This document shows positions 1-8,431 of a DNA stretch of 64,000 nt, one piece after another. The notes beneath the pieces were generated by a model. It was given only the letters and a program-made list of their open reading frames with translations. It made no database searches and was not told where the DNA came from. Each line of letters starts with the position of its first letter. The stretch's first letter is position 1. Location of the stretch: the NCBI GenBank assembly GCA_050290265.1, contig JBNKHI010000001.1, positions 115,339 through 179,338 on the forward strand. Direction: 5' to 3'. This stretch comes from JBNKFV01 sp050290265. GTDB lineage: Bacteria > Pseudomonadota > Gammaproteobacteria > Pseudomonadales > Cellvibrionaceae. The translations under genes and the position numbers were made by a program.

Positions 1-1344
1 GTTGATTTCGGTGCGGTTGTTCCCGCCTTTATTGGTGCTACTGCGGGCAACGTCCCCAGCCCGATGCCACTGCTAAGAGAGCTTGCAGCAATAACTAAAG
101 CGGAAGACTCAGACCGCTACTCAACTCTTGCCAACTGTTGCGAAGCGGTACCATCTATGGCCCATGCGGACGTCCCCATCACCGCCCCTGCGGCTGAGGT
201 TAGCGGACTAAATCGCTATTTTGGCTGGTATTACGGAGAGCCGGAAGATCTGGGCCCACACTTGGATAAACTGCACCAGACGCGCCCGCAACAGCCGATG
301 TCAGTCTCTGAATATGGCGCGGGCGGTGCAATTTCCTTGCATACAGATAACCCACTTGGTGGCCCGGTAGACTCCAGAGGACACGACCAGCCAGAAGGCT
401 ATATGGCTTACGTGCATGAAGTTAATTGGCAACAGTTGGCTGCCAGACCGTACTTATGGGCCACGTGGATATGGAATAGTTTTGACTTCGCTACTACAGT
501 GCGCAGAGAAGGCGATGCTATCGACATCAACACAAAAGGGTTGGTGACTTATGATCGCAAGATCAAAAAAGACCCCTATTTTTTCTATCAAGCCAACTGG
601 AATCAGAGTCCAACCGTTCATATTGCCGGTCGACGTTACCGCGATCGTGCCTACCCAATGACTGCTGTGCGCGTATACAGTAATGCGCCAATAACTGAGT
701 TGGTGGTCAACGGCAATTCTTATGGACGTTTATCCAACTGTCCGGACAAAACCTGTGTATGGCAGAACGTAGCGTTGCAAAGTGGCGCAAATAAAATTGA
801 GGCACGCGGCAGGTTCGCCAAGGCAGAACAGGTTGACACCATCGAATGGCAACTCGCACCAGAGCTGGCGCGGAGCTACCACATTGATAGCGGCGCACTT
901 ATTGCTGCGCACTCAACGGACGCGGTATTTGGTTCCGACCATTTTTTTAAGGGTGGCAGTGCAAAATCTGCAGACACGCCGGGAAACTGGGGCAAACCGG
1001 CCGTATTGGCAACGATCGCCGGCACCAAAGATCGAGTATTAATGACGACCTATAGAGAAGGTGACTTCAGTTACCGGCTGCCAGTAAAAAATGGCGCGTA
1101 TCAGGTAACATTGATGTTTATGGAACCTTCCAAAGCTGCAGGAGAAAGACTCTTTGATGTACAGGCCAACACGCAGCCGCTGCTGAAAAGTTTTGATATT
1201 GCCCGCGAAGCTGGCGGCATTCAAACCGCCATCACACGAACGTTCACGCTGAACGTAATGGACGGCCAAATCACCTTGGCGTTCAAGCCAGTACTGGGTG
1301 ATGCACTGGTGTCAGCCATTATGATTGATCCTGTGAAAGAGTAG
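1..1344 (+). CDS. Glycoside hydrolase family 2 beta-galactosidase, C-terminal part (5' end outside window)
   Basis: The reading frame is open from base 1, so the gene begins before the window; 447 residues are visible. The first ~110 residues are the end of a GH2 TIM barrel: a stretch like LNRYFGWYYGEPEDL leads to VSEYGAGG, whose Glu (codon 310-312) matches the GH2 catalytic nucleophile. ATWIWNSFDF and the following Asn/Gly-rich part match the DUF4982 beta-sandwich (roughly codons at 440-850). The last ~150 residues look like a malectin-type carbohydrate-binding domain. The family hydrolyses beta-galactosides or related beta-glycosides; the substrate cannot be set without the N-terminus. A GntR regulator and a TonB receptor follow, which fits a glycan-use locus (inference). 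A strong terminator closes the gene. Confidence 0.85.
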   Translation, partial: VDFGAVVPAFIGATAGNVPSPMPLLRELAAITKAEDSDRYSTLANCCEAVPSMAHADVPITAPAAEVSGLNRYFGWYYGEPEDLGPHLDKLHQTRPQQPMSVSEYGAGGAISLHTDNPLGGPVDSRGHDQPEGYMAYVHEVNWQQLAARPYLWATWIWNSFDFATTVRREGDAIDINTKGLVTYDRKIKKDPYFFYQANWNQSPTVHIAGRRYRDRAYPMTAVRVYSNAPITELVVNGNSYGRLSNCPDKTCVWQNVALQSGANKIEARGRFAKAEQVDTIEWQLAPELARSYHIDSGALIAAHSTDAVFGSDHFFKGGSAKSADTPGNWGKPAVLATIAGTKDRVLMTTYREGDFSYRLPVKNGAYQVTLMFMEPSKAAGERLFDVQANTQPLLKSFDIAREAGGIQTAITRTFTLNVMDGQITLAFKPVLGDALVSAIMIDPVKE

Positions 1345-1391
1345 CCGCAGAGTAGTTGCTAGCTAATGAGCGTCAATTATCCTGTGCCCTT

Positions 1392-1425
1392 GCGGCTACC
1401 GTTGATACGGTAGCCGCTTTTTTTT
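1392..1425 (+). terminator. Rho-independent terminator after the GH2 gene
   Basis: Perfect 10-bp stem GCGGCTACCG / CGGTAGCCGC with a 6-nt loop, followed directly by eight T. It lies 48 bases after the stop codon. Confidence 0.93.
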
Positions 1426-1843
1426 GTAATCGATGGTTGGTCTCGGCTGGCGAGCCAATATCGAGTAACTGGGGTCAAGCCATTGCCAAGATTCAGCTGT
1501 TTTTTTGCTTGTCTCTATTAAAGATACGAACAGAGCGCTACTTTTGAACGTCCAAAACACTCGCCCTTTATGCGACTACAGGCCATCGTGCTGGAGTCGG
1601 TAGCTTTTCCAAGCAGGTCATCGTTTCCCAAAGAGGCAATGAGGCCTTACCGGTTTATTAAGCAAAAACCGAAAGAGAGCTTCACACTCCTGGTCACCCT
1701 AGCTGAGCTAAGCAACAGAACAACCCTGGTGGCACCCTTTTATTCCTGTGTAAATCAAAGGTAAGATACCTAACTGGTTAGACGAGTTAGCCAAACTTTG
1801 GAAACCCGTCCCCTCCTTTCACCAACCATTGACTCTATACCTT
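1426..1843. other. Intergenic region with no convincing gene
   Basis: About 420 bases between the GH2 terminator and the GntR gene. Two short open frames (1356-1547 and 1570-1764) lack a ribosome binding site and recognisable protein features. The only structure seen is the palindrome at 1770-1790 and a weak promoter (TTTATT at 1739-1744, 17 bp, TAAGAT at 1762-1767) in front of it. Confidence 0.6.
1770..1790. promoter_or_regulatory. Candidate FadR-type GntR operator (autoregulation)
   Basis: A 21-bp imperfect palindrome whose core AACTGGTTAGACGAGTT has the TGGT..GAC spacing typical of FadR-subfamily operators. It ends 54 bases before the GntR start codon and overlaps the likely transcription start of the weak promoter at 1739-1767, so the regulator probably controls itself. 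Motif seen directly; binding is inferred. Confidence 0.6.
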
Positions 1844-2545
1844 ATGCGCATTGAAGCAGTAAAAGTTCGCCGGCTATACCTTGACGTTGCCAACCAAATT
1901 GAGCGTCTGATTAAGGATGGCGAGATTGCCCCTGGGGAGCGTCTGCCCTCTGAAAGGGATCTCGCGGTCAGTTTTGAAGTCAGTCGACCAACCATCCGAG
2001 AAGCGATGATTGCCCTGGAGATCGCGGGTCTTATCGAGATTCGTACCGGGTCTGGCATCTATGCCTTATCACCTTCACCAGAAGTCGGTCGCGAGATAAT
2101 GGATGATGTACCAGGACCTTTTGAGGTACTGGAGGCCCGTTTAATTATTGAAGCGGAAACTGCATCGCTGGCGGCAGCACGGATATCCAAGGAGCAAATC
2201 AAAACGTTGGAAGAGGCGTTGGCTATCATGGATACCGAAAGTTCGAGCGAAAAAGAAAAGGAGCAAGCGGACCAGTTATTTCACTGCACCATTGCAGCTG
2301 CAACCAAAAACAGCGCGCTATTATCCAGTGTAAAGTGGCTATGGGACTTGCGTAATCGCTCGGAGATCAGTGCAACCTTCCACCAACGTGTAAGGGATTT
2401 AGGGATTCACCCATCTGTCGAAGAACATCGTCGAATACTGACGGCGATAAAAAATAATGATCCCGTGCGCGCCAAAAGTGCGATGCAGGCGCATATTTCC
2501 AATGCCATTGATCAGGATGTTTCAGCATTGGATTTAGCCGACTAG
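1844..2545 (+). CDS. GntR-family regulator, FadR/UxuR-ExuR-like (FCD domain)
   Basis: 233-residue DNA-binding regulator. Residues ~5-75 form the GntR winged helix (PGERLPSERDLA, SRPTIREAMIALEIAGLIEIRTGSGIY), closest in style to the hexuronate regulators UxuR/ExuR. Residues ~90-225 are the helical FCD ligand domain with the Asp/His residues that usually bind a metal (DQLFH, VEEHRRI, QAHI). An in-frame TTG at 1829 would add five residues; I chose ATG 1844 because MRIEAVKVRRLY resembles the usual N-terminus, although no strong Shine-Dalgarno is present for either. Palindromes of the family type lie upstream of this gene (1770-1790) and of the downstream TonB receptor (2673-2683), so it may link both to a sugar-acid or sugar ligand. 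Ligand unknown. Confidence 0.88.
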   Translation: MRIEAVKVRRLYLDVANQIERLIKDGEIAPGERLPSERDLAVSFEVSRPTIREAMIALEIAGLIEIRTGSGIYALSPSPEVGREIMDDVPGPFEVLEARLIIEAETASLAAARISKEQIKTLEEALAIMDTESSSEKEKEQADQLFHCTIAAATKNSALLSSVKWLWDLRNRSEISATFHQRVRDLGIHPSVEEHRRILTAIKNNDPVRAKSAMQAHISNAIDQDVSALDLAD

Positions 2546-2631
2546 CCGACTGCTGACAACCGGCACAGGTTTAACTAAAAGCCCTTAATACACAGGCATA
2601 GGCTTGGTCGTTGGGCGCCTATTGCTTACCG

Positions 2632-2660
2632 TTGGCAACGGTATGTTTTCATGCTATATT
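2632..2660 (+). promoter_or_regulatory. Sigma-70 promoter for the TonB receptor gene
   Basis: TTGGCA (2632-2637), 17-bp spacer, TATATT (2655-2660). The transcription start would be near 2667, giving a leader of about 88 bases. Confidence 0.65.
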
Positions 2661-2672
2661 TCGCACCCTATC

Positions 2673-2683
2673 TGGTCTTACCA
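2673..2683. promoter_or_regulatory. Candidate GntR operator TGGTCTTACCA
   Basis: Perfect palindrome TGGT-CTT-ACCA, the TGGTnnnACCA form used by FadR-subfamily regulators. It sits just downstream of the predicted start of transcription, a position suited to repression. A 10-mer CCATATAGAT follows at 2689-2698 and recurs at 5359-5368. Confidence 0.55.
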
Positions 2684-2754
2684 CCTTACCATATAGATAG
2701 ATGTAAAGATTTCGATAATAAACAATAAGATTACATCACCGGAGGATGCCTCTC

Positions 2755-5001
2755 ATGAAAGAACGGTCGCGTTGCCGAATGACAGCGATGTCAACTGCCA
2801 TAAGTGCAGGTTTAATGTCTTTTCAATTACCGGCGCTTGCTGAGTCATTGCAATTGGAGGAAGTTGTAGTGACTGCTCAGAAGAGAGCGGAAAGCGTTCA
2901 GGATATTCCTGTTGCAATCACTGCGATTAGTGCAGAAACATTGGAAAACATGGGGTTGAATAGTTTTGAGGACCTTACGAAAGTATCTCCTTCGTTGACC
3001 ATAACGGAAAACAACAACAAGAATGAAAACCCTATTGCGCTGCGCGGTATAGGTACTTTCTCATTCAGTATTGGTGTTGAACCCAGTGTTGCCGTTGTGA
3101 TTGATGAAATTCCTGTTGCGCGATCAGGTGGGGCTTTTAATAACCTGGCGGATATTGAGCGTATAGAGGTATTACGCGGACCTCAGAGCACCTTATTTGG
3201 TAAGAATGCCTCCGCAGGCGTAATCAACATTGTTACCAAGGATCCATCTGAGGATCTGGAAACAACGTTCGAAGTAAGTGCGACTGATGATAATGAATAC
3301 CGCACCTCTGGGGCGGTTTCCGGAATGTTGACAGATAACCTTGGCGCTCGTCTGAGTGCATATTACGGTGACCGAGAAGGCCATATCAACAATCTTACTG
3401 ATGGCAGCAAACTGAATGGTTCTGTCAGTAAAGGCGCGCGCGCCAAAGTAGTTTGGGATGCTTCTGATGCACTCAAAGCAACCTTTATTGGTGAGTACAA
3501 CAATAGTGTGGATCACTGTTGTGTACGACCATTTCGTTATGTATCACCGGATGCCCAACAGTTGGGCTTTATTCCCCAATCAGACTGGCTGCCCGGTATC
3601 ACACCATCAGATACAAATACCAATGTTCGTATGGATGGTTCGCACCGTTCTGATTCCTCTGACTGGTTGGCCAGTGTAAAACTTGATTATGACCTGGGTG
3701 AATACACTATTAGTTCTATTACAGGTTACCGTAATTGGGATTATAAGTGGGCTATCGACTTCGATTTCACCGATGCATTTACCTTGAATCAAGCCGGGCC
3801 CTATAACACCACTCAGCTTACACAGGAAATTCGCGTAACTTCACCCGCCTCAGATATCCTCGAGTATGTGGCCGGGCTGTATTACACGGATACTAAAAAT
3901 GAACGATCTTTCGAGCGTGGTCCTGTGTTTGCTTCAAAGTGGACAGGTACAGCAGACTCCGAAACATACGCGGTGTTTGGTCAAGGAAAATGGACACTGA
4001 CGGATGACCTTTCATTGATCACTGGCCTTCGCTATCACCATGAAAAAATCAGTACATCTTTTGATGATCAATTACCGGATCGTTCTTGCTCTACTGGTTG
4101 TGTAGGTAGTGCCGATGATGATGTGATTCTCGGTAAATTAGCTTTGCAGTATTTCACATCTGATGATGTCATGTTTTTTGGGAGCTATACCCGTGGTTAC
4201 AAAGGCCAGGCATTTGATATTGCCAGCTCTTTTAATCAAGACAGTGCCGACAATCCGGTTAAAGCAGAGACTTCCGATGCCTTTGAATTGGGTGTTAAAA
4301 GTACGCTCTTCGACAACCGCGTGCAGTTAAATGCGACCCTGTTCCTGAATTCCTATACTGATTTTCAAGCCCAAGGTGGCCGAGTGCTAGATGACGGCAA
4401 CATTGAGGTTAAGTTGAACAACGTTGGCGATTTGGAAACCAAAGGCTTGGAACTTGACGCTGTTGGCTTAGTCACGGAAAACTTTCAAGTTAACGTTGGA
4501 CTCGCTTATACCAACGCCACTATCAAAGAATTTAAGGGCGCTGACTGTTATCCCGGTCAAACGCTTGCCCAAGGCTGCGCACCGATTAACCCTGCAGTCC
4601 CATCCTCTCGCCCGGTGCAAGACTTGAGTGGTAAAGATTTGAGCAATTCACCAGATTGGAAGTTAACGCTGGGTGGCGATTACCAAATTCCATTGGCATC
4701 CATGTCATTTGACGGTTTTTTGAACTTTTCTTATAAGTGGCAGGATGAAGTTAACTTTAGTCTTGCGAACAGTCCGCTCACCGTGGAAGATTCCTACGGT
4801 GTGTTTAATCTAAGTGCTGGTATTGTTTCAAAAGATGACTCTTACAAGTTAACAGTTTTTGTTAATAATCTGTTCGACAAAAATTACGTTGATGGGATTG
4901 CTGACGTCAGATTTCTCTTCGGTAATGAACCTGTGTTAGTTCACAACATTCCACGTAGTGCTGATCGCTACATGGGTGTTCGATTAAAAGTGAATTTTTA
5001 A
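2755..5001 (+). CDS. TonB-dependent outer-membrane receptor
   Basis: 748-residue outer-membrane receptor. A signal peptide spans about residues 1-29 and ends PALAE; the TonB box EEVVVTAQKR follows at ~35-44. The plug domain (~50-165) shows RGIGTF and IERIEVLRGPQSTLFG, and the rest is the 22-strand barrel, ending in the terminal Phe (VRLKVNF) expected of a barrel protein. I start at ATG 2755 because GGAGG at 2741-2745 is 9 bases upstream; the ATG at 2746 abuts that site. This subtype is common for glycans and other large organic substrates in marine gammaproteobacteria. The cargo is unknown, but the GntR operator in front and the GH2 gene upstream suggest a carbohydrate-derived ligand (inference). 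Confidence 0.93.
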   Translation: MKERSRCRMTAMSTAISAGLMSFQLPALAESLQLEEVVVTAQKRAESVQDIPVAITAISAETLENMGLNSFEDLTKVSPSLTITENNNKNENPIALRGIGTFSFSIGVEPSVAVVIDEIPVARSGGAFNNLADIERIEVLRGPQSTLFGKNASAGVINIVTKDPSEDLETTFEVSATDDNEYRTSGAVSGMLTDNLGARLSAYYGDREGHINNLTDGSKLNGSVSKGARAKVVWDASDALKATFIGEYNNSVDHCCVRPFRYVSPDAQQLGFIPQSDWLPGITPSDTNTNVRMDGSHRSDSSDWLASVKLDYDLGEYTISSITGYRNWDYKWAIDFDFTDAFTLNQAGPYNTTQLTQEIRVTSPASDILEYVAGLYYTDTKNERSFERGPVFASKWTGTADSETYAVFGQGKWTLTDDLSLITGLRYHHEKISTSFDDQLPDRSCSTGCVGSADDDVILGKLALQYFTSDDVMFFGSYTRGYKGQAFDIASSFNQDSADNPVKAETSDAFELGVKSTLFDNRVQLNATLFLNSYTDFQAQGGRVLDDGNIEVKLNNVGDLETKGLELDAVGLVTENFQVNVGLAYTNATIKEFKGADCYPGQTLAQGCAPINPAVPSSRPVQDLSGKDLSNSPDWKLTLGGDYQIPLASMSFDGFLNFSYKWQDEVNFSLANSPLTVEDSYGVFNLSAGIVSKDDSYKLTVFVNNLFDKNYVDGIADVRFLFGNEPVLVHNIPRSADRYMGVRLKVNF

Positions 5002-5497
5002 TTTGATAGCAGGTTATTAACGTTTAAGAACGGCGTTAATTCTGATTGGCGGTTTGCATTTGCAACTGCCATATCAATAATATCGACACGGTCAGAAAGC
5101 ACTAATTCGCTCGTCAATTGACAAAAATGCTTTATTCGCGGCTAGTGTGTAAACGCCCCGCCAACGCAATGGCCCAACCCCGCACCAGAACAATTGCGTT
5201 ACACTGTGCCGGCAGCCCACTGTTAGACGCCGATAGACGCCGTAGGAAAAGCCGCACCTATTAATCTCCGCTTCAGTATCCAGGCAACCTCTTTAAGGCG
5301 CGATCATTATTATTGGTCGTTGGCACGTAATGCGGAGCGCGCAGCAACATCTATACGTCCATATAGATGTCCAGATGCTATAACTCTAGGTTATCGCTCA
5401 GTGTTGATTCATTACCAAATTACCCTGCGGGAAAGCGCAGATTCTTGTTAAGATACCTTAGCAATATCTCTTAAAACTATCGCAACAAGGCCTAGAC
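5002..5497. other. Intergenic region with inverted repeats
   Basis: Nearly 500 bases without a credible gene. It holds a 7-bp inverted repeat ATTAACG/CGTTAAT (5016-5040) and a bulged hairpin (5048-5070), both without a T-run, a tandem TAGACGCCG pair (5224-5242), and the strong palindrome at 5347-5370. No clear terminator for the receptor gene was seen. Confidence 0.6.
5347..5370. promoter_or_regulatory. Perfect 9-bp inverted repeat, candidate operator
   Basis: ACATCTATA - CGTCCA - TATAGATGT. It lies 128 bases before the LysR start codon. One arm (CCATATAGAT) also occurs at 2689-2698 in the leader of the TonB receptor gene, so one regulator may see both sites. Which protein binds is not known. 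Confidence 0.5.
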
Positions 5498-6388
5498 ATG
5501 CTGTTGAACTTCCGCCAGCTTGAAGTATTTCGAGCCATTATGATCAGCAAGACTATAAGTGGAGCGGCTGAACTCCTGCACGTTTCCCAGCCTGGGATCA
5601 GCCGGTTGCTCAAATATATGGAATACAAGCTCGGTATAGCCTTGTTTGAACGGCATAAAGGCCGCCTGATTCCAACACCAGAAGGCGAAGAGTTATTTAG
5701 AGAGTTGGAACTCATTTACGAGCGCATTGAAGACCTCGATATCACCATCAATCGCATCACCCAGCAGGACGACCTACAATTTCGTGTGGCCTGCACGCCA
5801 AGTCTGGCCGCCTATCTAATGCCACGGTTACTGGCGAAGGTCCGCGATAAGATGCCGGGTGTCAGTTTTCAACTGGAAACGCTGCCGAATGAGGCTATCG
5901 CAGAATATATTATTCAACGCCGGTGTGATTTTGCACTGGCGTTTTATGACCCAGACCACCCGCTGATTTTATCTGAACCCTCAATCAGTGTGGGAATGCA
6001 GTGTGTCGTTCCTGTCGACCATCCGCTGGCGAACAAGGATCAGGTGACTTTTGAAGAGATCGCACAATACGATCTGGTCATGTTTTATTCCGATACATTA
6101 CTGGGTACACGCATGAATCAAGCACTGGAAAAACTGGATGTAAAACCTAAGGTTTCAGTAGTGATTCGATACGCCAACGACGCTTGCGCTATGGTGCAGC
6201 AAGGTATGGGAGTTACGGTCGTGTTTGAACATACGGTGGGCGCGGACCGTTTTCCAAAATTGCGGGCAATTCCTATAAACGGAAACAGTCAGCGCCTGCA
6301 CTTTCTTCGTCACAACGGCATCTCAATGTCTAATAATGTACGCAAGCTTTATGAGCTGGCCAAAACCGAGATTCGTGCGCTGGATTAA
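5498..6388 (+). CDS. LysR-family transcriptional regulator
   Basis: 296-residue LysR-type regulator. The N-terminal winged helix (1-60: LNFRQLEVFRAIMISKTISGAAELLHVSQPGISRLLKYME) is canonical, and the effector domain (about 90-290) has the usual Rossmann-like halves (FRVACTPSLAAYLMPRLL; VRYANDACAMVQQGMGVTVV-type segment). ATG 5498 gives the normal distance to the helix-turn-helix. The co-oriented MFS transporter lies 203 bases downstream, with an inverted repeat abutting a perfect -10 hexamer, so this protein probably activates that transporter with a small acid, perhaps aromatic, as effector (inference). Confidence 0.93.
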   Translation: MLLNFRQLEVFRAIMISKTISGAAELLHVSQPGISRLLKYMEYKLGIALFERHKGRLIPTPEGEELFRELELIYERIEDLDITINRITQQDDLQFRVACTPSLAAYLMPRLLAKVRDKMPGVSFQLETLPNEAIAEYIIQRRCDFALAFYDPDHPLILSEPSISVGMQCVVPVDHPLANKDQVTFEEIAQYDLVMFYSDTLLGTRMNQALEKLDVKPKVSVVIRYANDACAMVQQGMGVTVVFEHTVGADRFPKLRAIPINGNSQRLHFLRHNGISMSNNVRKLYELAKTEIRALD

Positions 6389-6501
6389 TGCCCGCCCAGT
6401 ACACGCTTGTTTGTTGATCTCGTCTCATAACGTTATGTTATAGGGTGGCGACATTCCAGTAATTGAGTTTGTTCGATCTCGCTCTGTACCATTGGGCCAT
6501 C

Positions 6502-6531
6502 AAATATCTACCTGTTGATGATATTTATAAT
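6502..6531 (+). promoter_or_regulatory. Candidate LysR activator site overlapping the MFS promoter
   Basis: Perfect inverted repeat AAATATC - 11 nt - GATATTT (6502-6526) directly joined to TATAAT (6526-6531). No good -35 hexamer is present at 17 bp, as expected for an activator-dependent promoter. The MFS start is 60 bases downstream. Confidence 0.55.
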
Positions 6532-6550
6532 AATTCCATATTTACAAACG

Positions 6551-6580
6551 GCCGTAGTGAGAAATAGCCGTAGTGACAAA
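6551..6580 (+). repeat. Tandem direct repeat GCCGTAGTGA in the MFS leader
   Basis: GCCGTAGTGAgAAA and GCCGTAGTGAcAAA occur head to tail, 16 bases apart, just before the MFS start codon. The function is unknown; they may be a second regulatory element or a simple duplication. Confidence 0.6.
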
Positions 6581-6591
6581 CAGGGTGCCCC

Positions 6592-7968
6592 GTGATTTCA
6601 GATCCGCTTGCCAATAATACAGTAGATACCCAACCTATCCTGCACTTTAGTTCTTACGACGACTGCGTCGGTAAGTTACGTGCTCTGGTAGACAACAACT
6701 CAATGTCCGGCTTGCAAATTTTGGTGGTGGTGATTTGTTTCGCCTTGAATATGCTCGACGGTATGGATGTTGTGATGATGTCTTATGCTGCCCCGGTGCT
6801 GGCAGAAGACTGGTCAATTCCTGCCGCCGCCTTGGGTGCCGTGTTCAGTGCAGCGTTGATCGGCATGACCTTTGGTTGCCTGGCCATCGCTCCGTATGCG
6901 GATGTTATTGGACGTCGTAAAATGATCCTGATCTCCGTGTTTGTCATTGCCACCGGCATGTTCTGGTCCGGGCTATGCCAGACTATCTGGCAACTGGCGG
7001 CCGCGCGCGTCTATACCGGTTTGGGCGTTGGAGCCATTCTTGCCAGCATGGCCGCTATGACGGCGGAATTTTCCTCTGAAAAAAGTCGCAATTTCTGCGT
7101 TGCCACCCTGCAAGCGGGTTATCCGATTGGTGCCGTCTTTACGGGTTTTGCGTCTGCCGCGATTATGCCGGAGCAAGGTTGGCGTCCCATGTTTCACTGG
7201 GCCGCCTTGGTGACAGGATTGATGTTTCCGGTCGTGTACTTTTTGATGCCCGAATCCCTTGAGTTTCTCGCTAAGAAGCAACCCAAAAATGCCTTGCGTA
7301 ATATCAATAGCACACTACGTAAAATGGGTTCACCCGAGCTGGCAGAGCTGCCGCAACAACCAGACAACGCCCATCATAAAACCAGCGTTAAAGCACTGTT
7401 TGAAGGTCCGCGCCGATTTTCTACCATCATGCTCTGGGCCGGCGTGATGTTAGGTTTCTTTACCCTGTATTTTGTGATCAGCTGGATTCCCAAAATTGCC
7501 GTAGATGCGGGCTTGCCGTTGGATAAGGGTATCTACGCTGGTACCGCCTATAACCTGGGGTCGTGTATTGGCAGTATTTTTCTCGGTTGGATTTCTGCAC
7601 GTTTCGGCCTGCAGCGCATGATCTTTATTTTCTTTTCCATCGCCGCAGTTATGTTGATGATTTTCGGTTCGGTGAGTATGGGTGTGTTCGCCATTCTCTT
7701 TTGCGCCTTCATTATCGGCATCACTTTAAATGGTGGTTTTAATGGCTTCTGGCCAACGGCAGCGCGATTGTATCCCACTGAAATACGTGCCACCGGTGTT
7801 GGCTGGGCGGTCGGTGCGGGTCGTGCCGGTGCAGTGGCTGGACCATTGGTAGGCGGATACTTGCTGCAATCCGGCGTTGGGCTTGCTGTTACCTTTGCAG
7901 TATTTGCAATTCCTTTGTTTTTAGCTGGTGTTGCAGCGCTGTTTATTCGCTCCAGTGACTTTGCCTAA
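6592..7968 (+). CDS. MFS transporter, aromatic acid:H+ symporter (AAHS)-like
   Basis: 458-residue inner-membrane protein with about 12 hydrophobic segments in two halves. The first helix carries FALNMLDGMDVVMMSYAAP, similar to the AAHS signature DG.D in PcaK/BenK/VanK transporters, and the TM2-TM3 loop has YADVIGRRK, a variant of the MFS motif G..AD..GRR. AAHS members import aromatic or other small carboxylates with protons. Start is GTG 6592; the next Met (LVDNNSMSGLQ) would cut into the conserved amphipathic N-terminus. The LysR gene upstream is its likely regulator. The substrate cannot be named. Confidence 0.85.
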   Translation: MISDPLANNTVDTQPILHFSSYDDCVGKLRALVDNNSMSGLQILVVVICFALNMLDGMDVVMMSYAAPVLAEDWSIPAAALGAVFSAALIGMTFGCLAIAPYADVIGRRKMILISVFVIATGMFWSGLCQTIWQLAAARVYTGLGVGAILASMAAMTAEFSSEKSRNFCVATLQAGYPIGAVFTGFASAAIMPEQGWRPMFHWAALVTGLMFPVVYFLMPESLEFLAKKQPKNALRNINSTLRKMGSPELAELPQQPDNAHHKTSVKALFEGPRRFSTIMLWAGVMLGFFTLYFVISWIPKIAVDAGLPLDKGIYAGTAYNLGSCIGSIFLGWISARFGLQRMIFIFFSIAAVMLMIFGSVSMGVFAILFCAFIIGITLNGGFNGFWPTAARLYPTEIRATGVGWAVGAGRAGAVAGPLVGGYLLQSGVGLAVTFAVFAIPLFLAGVAALFIRSSDFA

Positions 7969-8324
7969 ACTAGCAAACTTTAGTTACATTGAGCTACCAA
8001 AATGGTGGCTCAATGTAGAGGGCACTACCCTCTTTCCCAAAACCAATCGTCATAGGCAATTGTTAGGGCTGGGCTCATGACTCGAGCCAGTCTTTAGGTA
8101 GTAGATGGTGATGCAGGCCAGGGAGGCGTTGCATCGATAATCGTGTATCAGTAGCTTTAAGAGTGCCGATTCTGTTCTTTATTTTTTCACTGTACTTTCA
8201 AACTCTCGATCGTTTTTTCACGCTGCCAGGCAAAGACGTTAAGCGTGTGAAGTTAACTTATGGGGGTTAAAATAACATTATGTTTTCTGTAACCAGCGTT
8301 TTACTAACTTGGCAATAATTTTTA
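7969..8324. other. Intergenic region, no gene seen
   Basis: Holds the hairpins at 7986-8033 and otherwise no recognisable gene. AT content rises towards 8360, where the SDR promoter lies. Confidence 0.6.
7986..8036 (+). terminator. Double hairpin after the MFS gene, probable terminator
   Basis: A 13-bp stem with one G-U pair (ACATTGAGCTACC / GGTGGCTCAATGT, 7986-8016) is followed directly by AGAGGG / CCCTCT (8017-8033) and TTT. The T-tract is short, so termination efficiency is uncertain. The first stem shares ATTGAGCTRCC with the hairpin at 15031-15058. Confidence 0.55.
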
Positions 8325-8353
8325 TTGACAGATCGGTCTAATAAAAATAGTCT
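8325..8353 (+). promoter_or_regulatory. Promoter of the SDR-monooxygenase operon with overlapping operator 1
   Basis: TTGACA (8325-8330), 17 bp, TAGTCT (8348-8353). Bases 8325-8340 also match the palindrome TAGACCGATCGGTCTA at 14 of 16 positions, so a repressor bound there would cover the -35 element. Confidence 0.7.
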
Positions 8354-8397
8354 TTAGCAAAGACGGAAATGACTCCCGTTTTTTTTAAAACTATTTA

Positions 8398-8413
8398 TAG
8401 ACCAATCGGTCTT
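8398..8413. promoter_or_regulatory. Operator 2 (TetR-type palindrome) before the SDR gene
   Basis: TAGACCAATCGGTCTT, 14 of 16 matches to TAGACCGATCGGTCTA, the type of palindrome bound by NemR-like TetR repressors. It lies 19 bases before the SDR start codon and 73 bp centre to centre from operator 1, close to seven helical turns. Confidence 0.65.
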
Positions 8414-8431
8414 TTATTTGCGAGGAAAGAA

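Noticed and set aside
1356..1764. Two short open frames (63 and 64 codons) between the GH2 and GntR genes
   Set aside because: No ribosome binding site or recognisable domain, and the first spans the terminator.
5016..5070. Inverted repeats after the first TonB receptor gene as a terminator
   Set aside because: Stems are short or bulged and no T-run follows.
6551..6580. Tandem GCCGTAGTGA repeats as possible attachment site or target duplication
   Set aside because: Copies are adjacent and flank no insert; no integrase or tRNA is near.
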